Assembly: GCA_027922465.2 (NCBI GenBank)
Contig: BQMF02000015.1
Coordinates: 62,001 to 126,000 of the forward strand
Source: Turritopsis dohrnii
Lineage: Eukaryota > Cnidaria > Hydrozoa > Anthoathecata > Oceaniidae
DNA: 64,000 nt
Reading direction: 5' to 3'
Part shown: positions 34,014 to 45,600 of the stretch, piece by piece
Position numbering within the stretch: the first letter of the stretch is position 1
How the letters are laid out: the number at the start of each line of letters is the position of its first letter
Notes under the pieces: model-generated
The model's database searches: none
What the model saw: only the letters and a program-made list of their open reading frames with translations
What the model was told of the DNA's origin: nothing
Position numbers and translations under genes: made by a program

Positions 34014-34890
34014 AAAGAAAGAAAGTGTTTGCGGAAGAAAGCTTTGCGGATCGGCTGAACTGCAAAATTTTTGCATTTTGCGGGAAAAATCTTTTGCGGT
34101 TCCTGGAAATGAATCCTTTTTGCGGGAATGAACTTTTGCAGTTCCTCAGTTTACATTTTTTTTGCGAGAAAAAAATTTTGTGCTTGTTGAATGAAAGTAC
34201 CTTAGAAGGGAAAATTTCGTCAGGGAAGTTGTTTCCTTATTTATAGACATGAAAGCATCGAGAGGAAATGATTGCATTGAAAGGGTAGATTAACACCATT
34301 TTCTAGTTGTTCTTTTGATAGTTAATACAGTTAGTAAACGAACTCACTGACATTCGAATTTGGGTTCTATTGTAATTTTTATATCTCTCAGATTCGCTCT
34401 CTTCCATTACTATTCATTTTTGTCAGTGTCATTCATAGACAAAGAAAAATTCATACGTTGGAGAATTTAAGACCGAAAAACTTCACTAGGCAAACATAGT
34501 TTAATTTTTTGTTGGAGAAAATATTTCACAACTGTTAGCTCGAACAGCAAAATTAAAATGCCACAAAATTCAATTTTGCTGAAGAAAGCCCTCAAAATTT
34601 TCACAAAATAAAGTAGATCAAATCACTTATATATTGAAATTGGAGTCAATGAACTTCTACAAACAGGCTTTAGGTAGGAGGAATTTGTCTTGTAATAATT
34701 AACGAAAATTGGGATTATTTTGAAGATTTTATGGGAAAAAACTTTTGCGGTTTACCAATATTACATACAATATTTTGTGGGAATACACTTTTGCGGTTTA
34801 CCAATATTATATACAATATTTTGTGGGAATAAACTTTTGCGATTCGAACCAAAACCGCAAAACTTTCTTCCGCAAACACTTTCTTCCTTT
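34014..34890. mobile_element. MITE with AAAGTGTTTGCGGAAGAAAG termini
   Basis: The left end (34014-34048) and right end (34855-34890) are inverted repeats of more than 25 bp built on GTGTTTGCGGAAGAAAG. Many TTTTGCGG motifs lie in the subterminal regions. Near the right end a ~48-bp unit with CCAATATTA and ATTTTGTGGGAAT occurs about twice in direct order (34757-34835). The open frames inside come from these repeats. Confidence 0.75.
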
Positions 34891-34896
34891 AGAATT

Positions 34897-36080
34897 TATT
34901 TTCCAGACCTTAAGTGCCAATCCTACAGATTAAAATTTGTATTAACTGTTCCTTAAATTTTCCCATGTTATGTTCTGTTAGATATTTAATGACAAAAGTT
35001 ATTGATATACTCAATATTTCTTATCACAAGGAGAAATATTGTTTGTGCATTACTTTCATTCACCGGATCACTTTGTTTTGTATCACGTTGTATACATTTG
35101 ATCTGAGTGATTACTTTATTGTGTGCTGAATAGTAGTTAATTTCTCTTTCTGTTCAAATTAGAGCAGTGATCCCTTTCTAGCTGTTGCTGTTTTATGTAT
35201 ATTTTTCAGTTCTTCCTTTCTCGAAGAAATAAAACATAGAAGAAAAGAAACACATGCAGCTTTGACCGCACAACAATAATAGCTTGTGCAGCTTTGTTGC
35301 AACAAAGTATTGTACACATACTTAAATACAGTGTCTGGAAAATCAGGAAAAAAACTGACAGGAAGATTCTGGAAAGTCAGGGATGTCAGGGAAAAAAAGT
35401 TTCTTTACCATTTAGGTCAGGGAAAGTCAGGGAACAATTTCATAAGACTGTTTACAACAGTGTCTATTACTGACTTTGTTCAATGATAATTTTGCTTACC
35501 CAATCATCTATCAATATTGTTTTTCTTCATTTTAGAGTTAACTAACATGTTTTATGAAATCTTTATCCATTCTCTAGCCTGTAAATTGATGCTTCTGAAT
35601 GTGTAATCTTGACTCTGTGGCAGTTTCAGTAGGCAATAAAGTCAGGGAAAACAGGATGCTATTAAAGAAAAGTCAGGGAAAATGATACCTTTTTTACTCC
35701 TTAAAGTCAGGAATGGTCAGGGAAAATATTTGGGGAAAAGTGGGCTATGACCCCTGTAAATAATACCTGTGTTTTATGCACCTTAATAACTTGTACAACT
35801 TTGCACCAAATTAACTTACAGTGTGCTGCACCAAATAGCATTGAACAGCTTTGTTGTACACCAAAGTACTATATATAATATATATATTATTCATATAGAT
35901 TCATATCTCTTTTTTGAAAGTGCTCGACAGTCAGTTTTTTCAATTAGCTTATGAATCCGTGAAGGAAGAAACTTAAAGTTCTAACGAAAAATATTTTTCT
36001 TCTTTTCATCCGTTTATAAGTATATACTATATATACATACTTTTAGTTGGCATATTATCCTGTGCTGTGTTCAGAGACTT
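34897..36080 (+). repeat. Second copy of the ~650-bp duplication, with an insertion
   Basis: This corresponds to 33255-33910 but is interrupted at 35329-35756 by a separate DNA element. The uninterrupted relative sequence at 33735 (CTTAAATAGTATCTGTG) shows the empty site. Confidence 0.75.
35329..35756. mobile_element. 428-bp non-autonomous element rich in GTCAGGGAAA
   Basis: It begins CAGTGTCTGGAAAATCAGG and ends CTATGACCCCTG, with short imperfect inverted ends (CAGNGTC/GACCCCTG). It contains about eight TCAGGGAAA motifs on the plus strand. TAAATA is repeated on both sides (35323-35328, 35757-35762). The CAG...CTG ends resemble hAT-type MITEs, although the visible duplication is 6 rather than 8 bp. 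Confidence 0.7.
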
Positions 36081-37120
36081 GCTTATGTCATTTAAATTGA
36101 AAAAACTTGTTCAAAGTTGTTTTAACCAATCCATCCAAAAACTGGTAACCGATATGTACTTGTAATCAGTTATGCTAGCTTATCAGTAGGTTATTGTTAT
36201 TTATTTGGTTTTATTGTGAATGAAAGGTGACCGCCTTTTGAACAAGGGCAAATATTTTATAGTCTCAGATTTGCCAGATAATGTTTCCATGCTAGATTAA
36301 AATAAAATTGATTTATATTGAAAATGATTATAGCTTCCTAGATAAGTTAGTACTTCTGGCTTTGCTGATGTTTTCATAAGTTAATGCTTGCTATAAACAC
36401 AGTTACATATTCTTTTACATCAAAAGTGTTTATGTTCCTATGTTTCCCAAGCAAAATTCTATAAAATAGTATATATTTGATTTGTACAGTAGAATAGTCT
36501 AGAATATAATAGAATAGTTATATGTAAGTTGAAATTAAGGAAACTTCTATCTTTTATAGAACTGTACTTTTGAAAGTACACATCCAGAAGTTATAAATGT
36601 TGATCTTAACTATTTAAAAATGTGTATCTTATTACATCATAATTATGCATTGCATGTTCATGATTTTTAAATATAAATATCTCCCTAAGGAAACAGAATT
36701 TCCAAAAACTGCAAAAGGACTTCATAAGCAACTTTGTTCTTCCGTCACAGAAGTTTGGACGCAAGAATCCCTTTAATCACACTTGTTTTAGTTATCACTC
36801 AGAAATTGCTAATTTGACCTTTCTGCAGAAAAAAGTTTTTTTCGATTTTGATTCACAGTCAAACATTTTTCCATTTTGACCTTCAGGCCTTCAGTCCTGA
36901 TAGTGCCTTCTTGTTTTTTACCAAAATCATGTGCATTATAAGGATATTCAATTGATTAACAATAGTTTCGTACAAAAAGGAAGATTACGAATTCCCTGAC
37001 TGATGGCTATAATATAAATTACGCATACATTGCATTAAGATTTACAATCGTGTTTGTCCAATGAGGCTCTTGTTTTGTTTGGGTTTGTTAGGATGAAAAA
37101 TATGATAAATATATATGCAA
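36081..37120. other. No gene seen
   Basis: AT-rich intergenic or intronic sequence upstream of the hairpin and the sulfotransferase. No supported feature. Confidence 0.45.
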
Positions 37121-37349
37121 AATTACATGGACAGGTAAAGAACAGTGCAGACTGGGAGATGTAATCAGAGATATGTAAACAGTATTTATCAGATTCATTC
37201 AACAACAAATAAGACTTAAGTACCGTAATTTTAAGTTTTCTTTACGGTACTTAAGTCTTATTTGTTGTTGAATGAATCTGATAAATACTGTTTACATATC
37301 TCTGATTACATCTCCCAGTCTGCACTGTTCTTTACCTGTCCATGTAATT
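37121..37349. repeat. Perfect 108-bp inverted repeat with 13-nt loop
   Basis: 37121-37228 and 37242-37349 are, by eye, exact reverse complements with no mismatch. The spacer is TTTTAAGTTTTCT. Transcribed on either strand it would fold into a 108-bp double-stranded stem. There are no evident target duplications and no other copy of the arm sequence in the window. It lies about 430 bp before the sulfotransferase start. Confidence 0.95.
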
Positions 37350-37751
37350 TTTTTTAGGATTAAAATCCTTCCAACTGTCATGACAAATTAAAGATAGGGA
37401 TATGAAAGGTTATTCTTTAGTAGGAAATTATTTCCAAGTCTGAAATATAACATAAACCTGTGAAAATAACATTTACTGATGTCTGGTATAAGTAAAATAA
37501 GCAAATCTTTTCTAAATTCTTCAGCTATTTAAAATTTTAATTGGAAAACTACAGATGTCAAGCTTTTTTGTTGTCTACATTGACAATGGTCAATAACAGA
37601 TTACTTGTCAACAATCAATTTATGAATAAATGAAATATAAGGTTAAAACCAATTTAACCAACTGTTATTCAGTTTTCTACTTATGCTTCTAGATTAATTT
37701 ATACTGACTCAATAATTGTGGTGTATGACCGTGTAAGATTTTTATTTTTAG

Positions 37752-38962
37752 GACATGGTAAACATAAATTGGACACTATGCAATGTAGTCGAAAGTTCTT
37801 TTTATTCCTTTTGTTACTTGGTATGATTATGGTTTTGTACTTACTTTACAACATTCCTCAAAGTAGAACAACTATGTCTGATGTATATCAAAGCACCAAC
37901 TCGAAAAAAATTTCCAAAGACAATGAACAGAAGCTTTACAAGGAAATTCAATTTGATAAAGACAAATTTGACGTGTTTTCGTTTGTTCATGTACAGAAAA
38001 CAGGTGGCACAACTTTTGAAAGAAATTTAGTTTTTAATATAAAAGATGGCAATTGTCACTGTGAAAAGACTAGCAAACCTTCATGCATGTGTTTTCGAAA
38101 AGACATGCAAGAAATTTGGTTAGTTTGTCGATATATTCAGCCAAAGTGGCCTTGTGGACTTCATCCAGATTTCGAAACTTTGAGACAATGTACACCAAAG
38201 TTCATGGAAGATTTGTATGATCATCAACCAAGAAGATATTTTTATGGGACTGTACTCCGAGAGCCTGTATTACGATTTCTTAGTGAATTTCGACATGTGC
38301 AACGGGGTGCTTCATGGGAAGCTGTATCTGTTTTGTGTCGTGGCAAATTATTGAATAAACAAAACCCTACATGTTATGATGGCACCATGTGGCACAACGT
38401 AACCCTGGAAAAGTTTCTACGTTGTCCGTACAATCTAGCTATTAATAGACAAACTTGGATGTTGTCTAACATTTCGAATTTTGGTTGTGACTTTAAACAA
38501 TATGTTATCAATCCAACCTTTAGTAACAAATTATTGAATACAGCAAAACAAAACCTTCGTTCAATTGCATATTTTGGTCTGCTCGAATATCCTAAGCAAA
38601 GTCAATATATATTTGAGAAGACTTTTAATATGGAATTTATAGAACGTTTTGATCTAGCTGAGACAGGATATGCTAAAGAATACATGAAATCAGAGGAAGA
38701 CAACTATCTTATGGAAGAGTTGAGAACTTTGAATGCCCTTGACATTGAGTTATATCGTTACGCAAGAAATCTGTTTTTCGAAAGATACAGGTATTTTGTT
38801 GAAAAGTATGGTCCACCCATGTACAAGAAATCCAAAACTATATCTATCGCTTCGGATAAACTGGAAAGAATCAAGAAAAATCTTCCGAAATCATCAAAGA
38901 AAGAGTCGAGATTAAAAGAGAGACGAGAAAGAGACATTCACAAACTCAGAAACAAAATGTAA
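37752..38962 (+). CDS. HS6ST: Heparan-sulfate 6-O-sulfotransferase
   Basis: The enzyme transfers sulfate from PAPS to the 6-OH of glucosamine in heparan sulfate in the Golgi. The likely start is the ATG at 37778 (394 aa). The frame is open from 37718, but TTTATTTTTAG ending at 37751 looks like a splice acceptor, so 37718 would be intronic. Residues 6-25 after the 37778 start are a hydrophobic signal-anchor (KFFLFLLLLGMIMVLYLLYN) giving type II topology. The PAPS 5'-phosphosulfate loop is FVHVQKTGGTTFERN, with its usual lysine and catalytic histidine. The 3'-phosphate site is LREPVLRFLSEFRHVQRGAS. PYNLAINRQ and YFGLLEYPKQSQYIFEKTFN are HS6ST family blocks. Conserved cysteines are present. The C-terminus is strongly basic (after about residue 350). 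Length agrees with the 400-residue family norm. Confidence 0.96.
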
Positions 38963-39284
38963 CCATGTATTAGATGTGTAACTTGGTGTAGAGTCCATGT
39001 TTGTAGAGATTTTTTCAATTTTGTCTCCCAGCAATGCACTTTCCTCATAACTTTTAAATTGCATTGATCATTTTATTGATGACAACACAAAAAATGAATG
39101 CTTGATGGCTGTCTTGATTCCATTGAAGAAGCCTATGAAAAATTTACTGTATAATCCCAAGTTACATGTCGATGTTAATAATTGTGTTTTTACAGATTAT
39201 ATCTAACACTACATAGATAGCAAATACTTGCACAACATACCTATCAATATTTTAAAGTGTTATTTTTTTTAATGAACAATGAAG

Positions 39285-39290
39285 AATAAA
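39285..39290 (+). terminator. Polyadenylation signal of the sulfotransferase gene
   Basis: AATAAA about 320 nt after the stop codon at 38962, followed by a T-rich stretch. It is the first such signal downstream of the coding region. Confidence 0.55.
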
Positions 39291-39665
39291 GGCTTTCACA
39301 AAACGCACCCAATTTTATTTGATATTGTTTTTATAAATTTTGATAGTTCGATTTTGTTTTGTAGAGTATGAATTATTATTTTCTGAAGCTCTCCCAAGAT
39401 GAACCATATTAACATCAAGTTTCTGCAATGGTTAAAATCAAACCAAGTGATCATATATTGTCTTTAATTTGTATAGTTTCGTGCTCTGTTATGTTATCGG
39501 TTTTATGTTGAGATATTATTTTTGTGATGATTTTTTTGGCGTTTTTATTCATTCATGTCGTAATGTGACAGATAGCAGTTTGCTGCATCAATCTTTTTAT
39601 TTTTGTGAATTATTTTGCAATTTCTCTTAAAATTCATTTGTTGAATCGTTAGTTTACATTCAATT

Positions 39666-40043
39666 ACTGTAAATGACCAATTAAGCGCTCAGGTTTAGAG
39701 GAAATATTTGGAGTAAGCGCCAAGGTTCCGATTAAGCGCCCAGGTCCAAAACATAAGCATGGTTTTTAATTGAACATATATTTCAGCATATTGAAAGAAA
39801 CTTTGTAACACTGGAATGCGTTATTTTCATCTCAAAGTGAAACTTTTAATCAAGCTTTGTTTGAAGCTGATCGAGGAGGACACAAGCAGCTCTTTTGCCA
39901 GCATTCAGTAAAGAGACAAACTGTATTAGTGATTTTAGTGATTTTTTATTAACCGCCCAGGACTCAATTGAGCGCCCTGTTCGTATAAGCTCCCACTGTA
40001 AAAGATTATAAGCGCCCAGGGCACTTCATCAGTCATTTACGGT
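39666..40043. mobile_element. Second copy of the ACCGTAAATGACC MITE
   Basis: ACTGTAAATGACCAATTAAG at the left and GTCATTTACGGT at the right are inverted, with repeated AGCGCCCAG motifs inside. It shares internal blocks (GGTTTAGAGGAAA, TTGAACATATATTTCAGCAT) with the copy at 24449-24884. It lies between the sulfotransferase and the next gene. Confidence 0.85.
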
Positions 40044-40655
40044 ATAACACTGTTCTTTTATTAGAACTTGTCATATTATAGGACCTTGTTTTGGAGAAAC
40101 CATTAAGATATAATAAGAACTCTTGGTTTCAAAAAAAAGAAACTATGCAAACAAGTTACTATACTAAAGAATTTATAGGGAATTATGATTTGAATGCTGT
40201 TGATATTATATAGCCAACCATAAATGTAATCTATCTTTTAATTACATGAAAGAAACAATGTTAGAATTTTTTTTATACTGTTTCATGTGTGAATTTAAAT
40301 CCCACGTTAGATTTACAGAACAATGTAGACTGAAGTTAATAGATAGTATATTTTAAGAGGAATGGACACCATTTATATGATTTGTTTTCAGGTAAAGGGG
40401 AGACCACCAGTACAACCTTCACTTAAAACATTCCTTATAAAACATCCAAAATTAAACCAACAATCTTTCGTGGCTCATTAGAATTTGTGTACTTTTAATA
40501 TTTGTACACACAAGGACTTGGATTGTAAATTGCTCTTGCTGTTCTTCATGGTCTTTGTTATGATGTAACAAATATTAAATAGCTGACTGTTCTGTTCTGT
40601 TGTAAATTTGAAATATTTATCTAAATTATCTTTATTCTTGCATAGTTTAAATCAA
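40044..40655. other. Intergenic stretch before the TEN1-like gene
   Basis: AT-rich. The promoter and any 5' UTR exon of the next gene should lie here, but no clear element is recognisable. Confidence 0.4.
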
Positions 40656-40741
40656 ATGGTGTTTACCCAAATCTTAAGTGTTAATAAAATCAACAAAACG
40701 ATACAAAGTTTGCAAGGCCGACCAGTTCGAACATGGGGAAA
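40656..40741 (+). CDS. TEN1: TEN1-like exon 1
   Basis: 28 full codons plus two bases. It begins MVFTQILSVNKINK and ends RPVRTWG plus AA of a split lysine codon. The donor is GTAAGTTG. Upstream in-frame stops show that the ATG is the first available start. Confidence 0.6.
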
Positions 40742-41654
40742 GTAAGTTGATGTTATCGAAAGTGTCAGGAAAGGAAAGATTTTTTTGAAAGACATTAAAA
40801 TTTGGTAAAGAATCTCTCTTTAATGTTGACTTTACAGAGAAGGTCTGAATTTCTCCTTATTCCTCTTTTTGATATCTTTAATAACTAAGCTTAATATTAT
40901 TTGCAAATGTAAATGGAATTGTTATCATTGTTTACTGTCAAAGTAATAACAAATTTTGTCAAAAATTATGTTTCTGTCAATAGGAATATCATATTTTCAG
41001 CTGAAATTGGATGTACGTTCTTTTCTAAATAAATTGCACCTTCAGTTATTTCACCTTCTGAGAATGTAGTGAACTTATCAAGGTGGCAAGAAAATTGAAT
41101 GAGCAGTGAGAGAGGAAACATGGTTCGTTTGCTGCTCACTCTAGATCCATTTCTTATTTTTGCAATGAGTTCTTCTAGTTCTTTAACTTTGATGGATTAT
41201 CAGCAGGATTATTACAAGGGAGAAACTATTTAGATTTTTAGCTGTTTTGAGTGTCAGCATGTTTTAAAGGCAACTGTGTTTTTTTCAGACCTTGAATGAA
41301 TTTATCAATAAATTATCAATTTTCCAATCTTTCATCTTTTTGAACAAAAGATTTGACACTGAGTTTCACATTTAAATGCATATTATCAAATTTTATTTCA
41401 GGATAGAGTATGTGAATCCTGAGCACTGTTATGTTCGTATCACGTATGAAGCCAGTCAACTCACATTGAATACATCTTTTGTACCATGTTTTGACTTGCG
41501 TGAAGGGGATATCATTCAAGTAATTGGTGATATAGAAGATAACAGATTGATCATCCGTTCCTACAAAGAAATTAACAGTTTAGATTTGAAATTGTTTGTC
41601 AACGTATTGCAACAGAGAGAAGAATTCTTATCGAAGTTAGACAATTCAACTTAA
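40656..41654 (+). CDS. TEN1: TEN1-like OB-fold protein (two exons)
   Basis: Exon 1 is 40656-40741 and exon 2 is 41402-41654. The donor AAA|GTAAGT and the acceptor TTTATTTCAG fit, and the codon split across them restores AAG, giving 112 residues. TEN1 is the smallest subunit of the CST (CTC1-STN1-TEN1) complex, which binds single-stranded telomeric DNA and limits telomerase; vertebrate TEN1 is about 123 residues. Residues 20-32 (LQGRPVRTWGKIE) correspond to the LRTFGR start of the OB fold. LREGDIIQVIGDIED is the strand with the conserved G-x-x-x-x-V-x-G-E/D pattern, then RLIIRSYKEINSLDLKLFVN leads into the C-terminal helix. The match is from memory of the family and is diverged. Another small OB-fold protein is possible. 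It is 0.8 kb upstream of the next gene on the same strand. Confidence 0.6.
41402..41654 (+). CDS. TEN1: TEN1-like exon 2
   Basis: Starts after TTTTATTTCAG, completes the split lysine codon and runs IEYVNPEHCYVRITYEASQ to the TAA at 41652-41654. It contains most of the OB fold and the C-terminal helix. Confidence 0.65.
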
Positions 41655-42240
41655 GGTACAACTAACATATTGACTTTGTCTAAAATCTAAAATAATTGGC
41701 AATACAGTGCTTCAGAAAAGAAAAGGAAAAACCTAATTATTTTATTGGCTTTCTGCATACATAAAGACCTTAGAAATGTTTGTGTTTTTTTTTTTTTACT
41801 GCCCAAAGGTAAACTTATTTCTGCATTTTGTGTGTTCTGTTATATGAAGTTGGACCACATAGCACATTAACTCACAAAGCAACGAAAAGCAAAGCTTTCT
41901 TTCCGCATTGAGTGAATCTGTTAAGTAGCAACTAAAAAGCCTGATGCCTGTTAATGCTCTTGTATTTTTGTTATTTTTTTATTGTTTATTTTGATTATTT
42001 TTAAGGTTCATAATTTTGTAGCCTCAAATACAGTTTTATATAACAATTTCAAACCATCAAAATTTGACAGTGTAATATCTTTTTGGTAAAGTGAGCATTT
42101 GGATGTGTGAGGTCTTCATTTATTCAAACTTTGTTGTAGAAGTTTTCACCGAAAAATGATTTTTAAATTGATAAAATCTGAATAAGATAAACATGTGTTA
42201 CTATGTTATATAAGATTTTCACCTCATATTTTGAAATGAA

Positions 42241-42360
42241 CCCAGTGGGAAAATTTTTGTTGAAAAATCACTGTGAAGGAGTGCAGTTCAATAGAAATGT
42301 ACACTATGTCAATAAATGCTCTTCATTGCAGTGACTTTTTGACGGTTTTGGCTACTAGGA
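42241..42360. mobile_element. ~120-bp MITE (family M1), copy 1, downstream of the TEN1-like gene
   Basis: An inverted-repeat element of the pattern CCCAGTGGGCAAAATCGTCA ... GCAGTGATTTTTCAACGAAT ... TGCCCACTGGG. The right end is degraded (GGCTACTAGG). It carries AATAAA at 42311-42316. Confidence 0.75.
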
Positions 42361-42428
42361 AACTGTGTCTTATAAACACTATCCAAAAATGACTATCTAG
42401 AGATCCAAAAAATTGTCAAATTTTTTTT

Positions 42429-42626
42429 ATGTCAGAGATGCCCAGCAGAAACTGTTTGGCATGCCACAAAGACTATGGTGTATCCCACTCCCGCAGCAAT
42501 TACAAGTCATATTTATCATCAAAGAACGTATTAGATATTCGGATAGTGCCTGGGCATCCAGACAATGCATGGATCGAGTGTTACAACAATTCATATGACA
42601 TTGATGCACAACCGGGAATGGCCAAA
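42429..42626 (+). CDS. CCDC15: CCDC15-like exon 1 (tentative)
   Basis: Begins MSEMPSRNCLACHKDY and reaches NAWIECYNNSYDIDAQPG before AAA|GTATTG, phase 0. NVLDIRIVPGHPDNAWIE could correspond to the VGAWVE-type segment near the N-terminus of CCDC15. An upstream exon or the in-frame ATG at 42438 are alternatives. Confidence 0.5.
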
Positions 42627-45600
42627 GTATTGTTCAATATTGTATCTTAATCAGTGGGTAGCTAGAGGGTAGTTTGAATTTGTGTAGGAGAGTGTTAGCC
42701 ATTTAACCATAAAAGAAAAACATTCGGGTGATCCCATTGGTAACACAGATTATGTTAATGCGCTTCTCCACAAGTTGAGACTACCCTCTAGATCCACCTT
42801 TGTCAGGAATTATCAGATTTATTTTCAAAAAAATATTTTATCTCGTTATGCCATCAATAATCCATTGTTACCAATTGTATTTCATTTCAAATTTTCGTTA
42901 TGTGTTATGAAAATGTCTAAATGTGTTAATATGTAATATCTGCATGTGTATTTTGCCTTAGCTTTCCCTTTTCTGTTTCCATGGTGATCATCTGTGGTAT
43001 TCTTTTTTTTCTAGCACCATGCTGAAGTCCAGAGTGAAAAGGTTTTGCAGAAGCAGCTCGAAAAAGAAGATAAATTGAAACAATTCCAGCAAGAGGTTGC
43101 AAAACGTGTGAATTACATACAGAAATTGAAAAGGAGAGAAGAGAAATTGCGTAGCATAAAACTAGTAAGGCAAATCAGTTTTCTGAATTAACTATGTGTC
43201 AAAATTTTCAACATTGCATGCTAGGTTTAGTTTTGCAGTGGGCAAATTTATCAAAACATCACTGCAAAGGATTGCATTTCTATAGAAATATACAAACTTT
43301 TTCAATAAAAATGCTCTTCGCCACAGTGACTTTTTAATGATGTTGCCCACTGGGTTTGCAGTATGGTAAATCACCATTACTCCATGAAATTTATCTTTTG
43401 ATTTTTATATGTTACAAATTTTTTCCTCTAAGCATCAATTTAATTTCAGTTTAATTTGCAGAACTGTTCTCATACCTTGACAAAATAGTAGAGACTGGAA
43501 ACAAGCCAAAGTTACTATGGCAACAATTACTCCTACTGATTTAACAACAATGGATGTTTTACACTGCGCATATAATTGCCTGTGTTATTAACGTTATTAC
43601 GTATATTTTGTATTTGAAATTTCTTCTTGAGCATTACGATGTCATGTTGCCATGGAAATCAAGTTTTGAACAAAGCCTTGAAATATCTTGCAATATCTCA
43701 AGAATCAAAAAAAAGTTTTTGAAATTAAACCATTATAATTTTTGAAAACTCTAGTGATTTTTATATGAGTTTAGTTCTCCTTCATGTTCGTAGTGAAGCT
43801 TGTTGATTCAGGATGAAGGGGCAACAGCAAAATAATGTGTTTATCAAAGATTTATTTCATAATGTACAAGCTTTCTGAGGTTCAACCTCCATGATCACAT
43901 ATCAAATTTTTTTTGACATAATGCTAAGTATTTGTAGATAAAATAAAAATACATTGTCAAGAGACAATAAAATAAAAGAATAAAATAAAATAAAACTAGA
44001 AGCCATTAGGCTTGAACAATTTCCCCATCAGCCCTTGAGAAAATTGCTTTAGGCTAACTTTCAAGAAATCTGAAATCTGAAATCTGATTCATAATTTGAT
44101 ACAGTCTGGAATTCATCAAATTACTCCCTTCTTTAATTTATTTAACTTAATCTTGACAGTATTCCAATTCACTATGATGTTTCAGGGCCAGAAAAACAGT
44201 TCACCAATATCTTGCGTATGATGTTTATTCATGAAAATTGAAGATTTTTCAAAATTTGGTCCAAATTTGGCCCAAATCGTCCAATTTAAGTCAAATCTGA
44301 CAAAATGACTGTCAAATTCGAAATCAGCACCATTCAAATGTAATCCATCCAAAATTTCATAAAATTTGAAGAACTTTCGAAATTTGGTCCAAATTTGGCC
44401 CAAATTGCCCAATTTTAGTCAATTCTGACAAAATCACTGTCAAATTTGAAATCAGCACCTTTCAATTGTGATACATGCAAAATTTCATAGAATTTGAAAA
44501 ACTTTCAAAACTTGGTCCAAATTTGGCCCAAATTGTCCAATTTTAGTCAAATCTGGCAAAATGACTGTCAAATTTGAAATCCGCACCTTTCAATTGTAAT
44601 ACATGCAAAATTTCATAGAATTTGAGGGACTTTCAAAATTTGGTCCAAATTTGGCCCAAATTGTCCAATTTTAGTCAAATACGGCAAAATGATTGCCAGA
44701 ATTGAAATCCGCACCTTTCAATTGTAATACATGCAAAATTTCATAAAATTTATGAAGTTATATGGGTGTCAAAATCAACGAGTTGAACCTACGGCTCGAT
44801 GTTTCAATCAACAAGGCAACCAACAAGTCGATCTCGCAACCAAACGTTTCAATCAACAAAGCAATCAATGAGTCAATCTTTTTACCGACATCTTCACTTT
44901 TCAATCGGCCAGGCAATGAAAGAGAGTCGATTTGATAATCAACAAAGTGAACTCAGATGGTAAAACGATGAAGCGGATTCTCTAAATTTTCATGTTGATC
45001 ATCGGTTTGATCATTGACTCTGAGGTTGCAACCTCAAGTTGAAAGTTGGATCGTTGATCGTGTTTCAGAGTTCACACTCACTTGTTATTTAATTAATTAT
45101 TATTCTCAATAGTTCTATAAGGAACATGTGTAAAGTATGGTTTCTATTATAGATGTTTTTTTTCTTTGACAAGTTTCTTAGAATATACTTTCTAAATCTA
45201 AACTAGCCCTTATGTATTCCATTTAAAGAACATGATGTTAAAATAAAAATGGCGGACATCATATAGGATGCTATAAAGTATCTAAAAGAGGCCTCAGCAG
45301 AAATTGTTTGGCTATAATCTTTTGACGTCAAGCTATGAAACCTTTTTTCCCTTTTTTCTCAACAAATTTTTCAGGCCTGTTGGAAAAATTCTCCCTGCAA
45401 AATCGTTAAGGATAACATTTTTCATTATGTTCTGCTTTAAAGTGAATTAATTTGTCCACGTCATTGAAAGCCAACCAGCCTTTGTTTCTGAAAAGTATAT
45501 TTTTCTTGTGTCTATTAAATCCATACCATAGAAAGGGTGGCTAAGACATGATCTCTTGTGCATGTACTTTATAGACGTTGACCATTGATTGTATAATTGA

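Noticed and set aside
37718..37777. Earliest ATG (37718) as the sulfotransferase start
   Set aside because: A T-rich splice acceptor ends at 37751 between the two ATGs. The 37778 start places the signal-anchor at the expected distance from the N-terminus.
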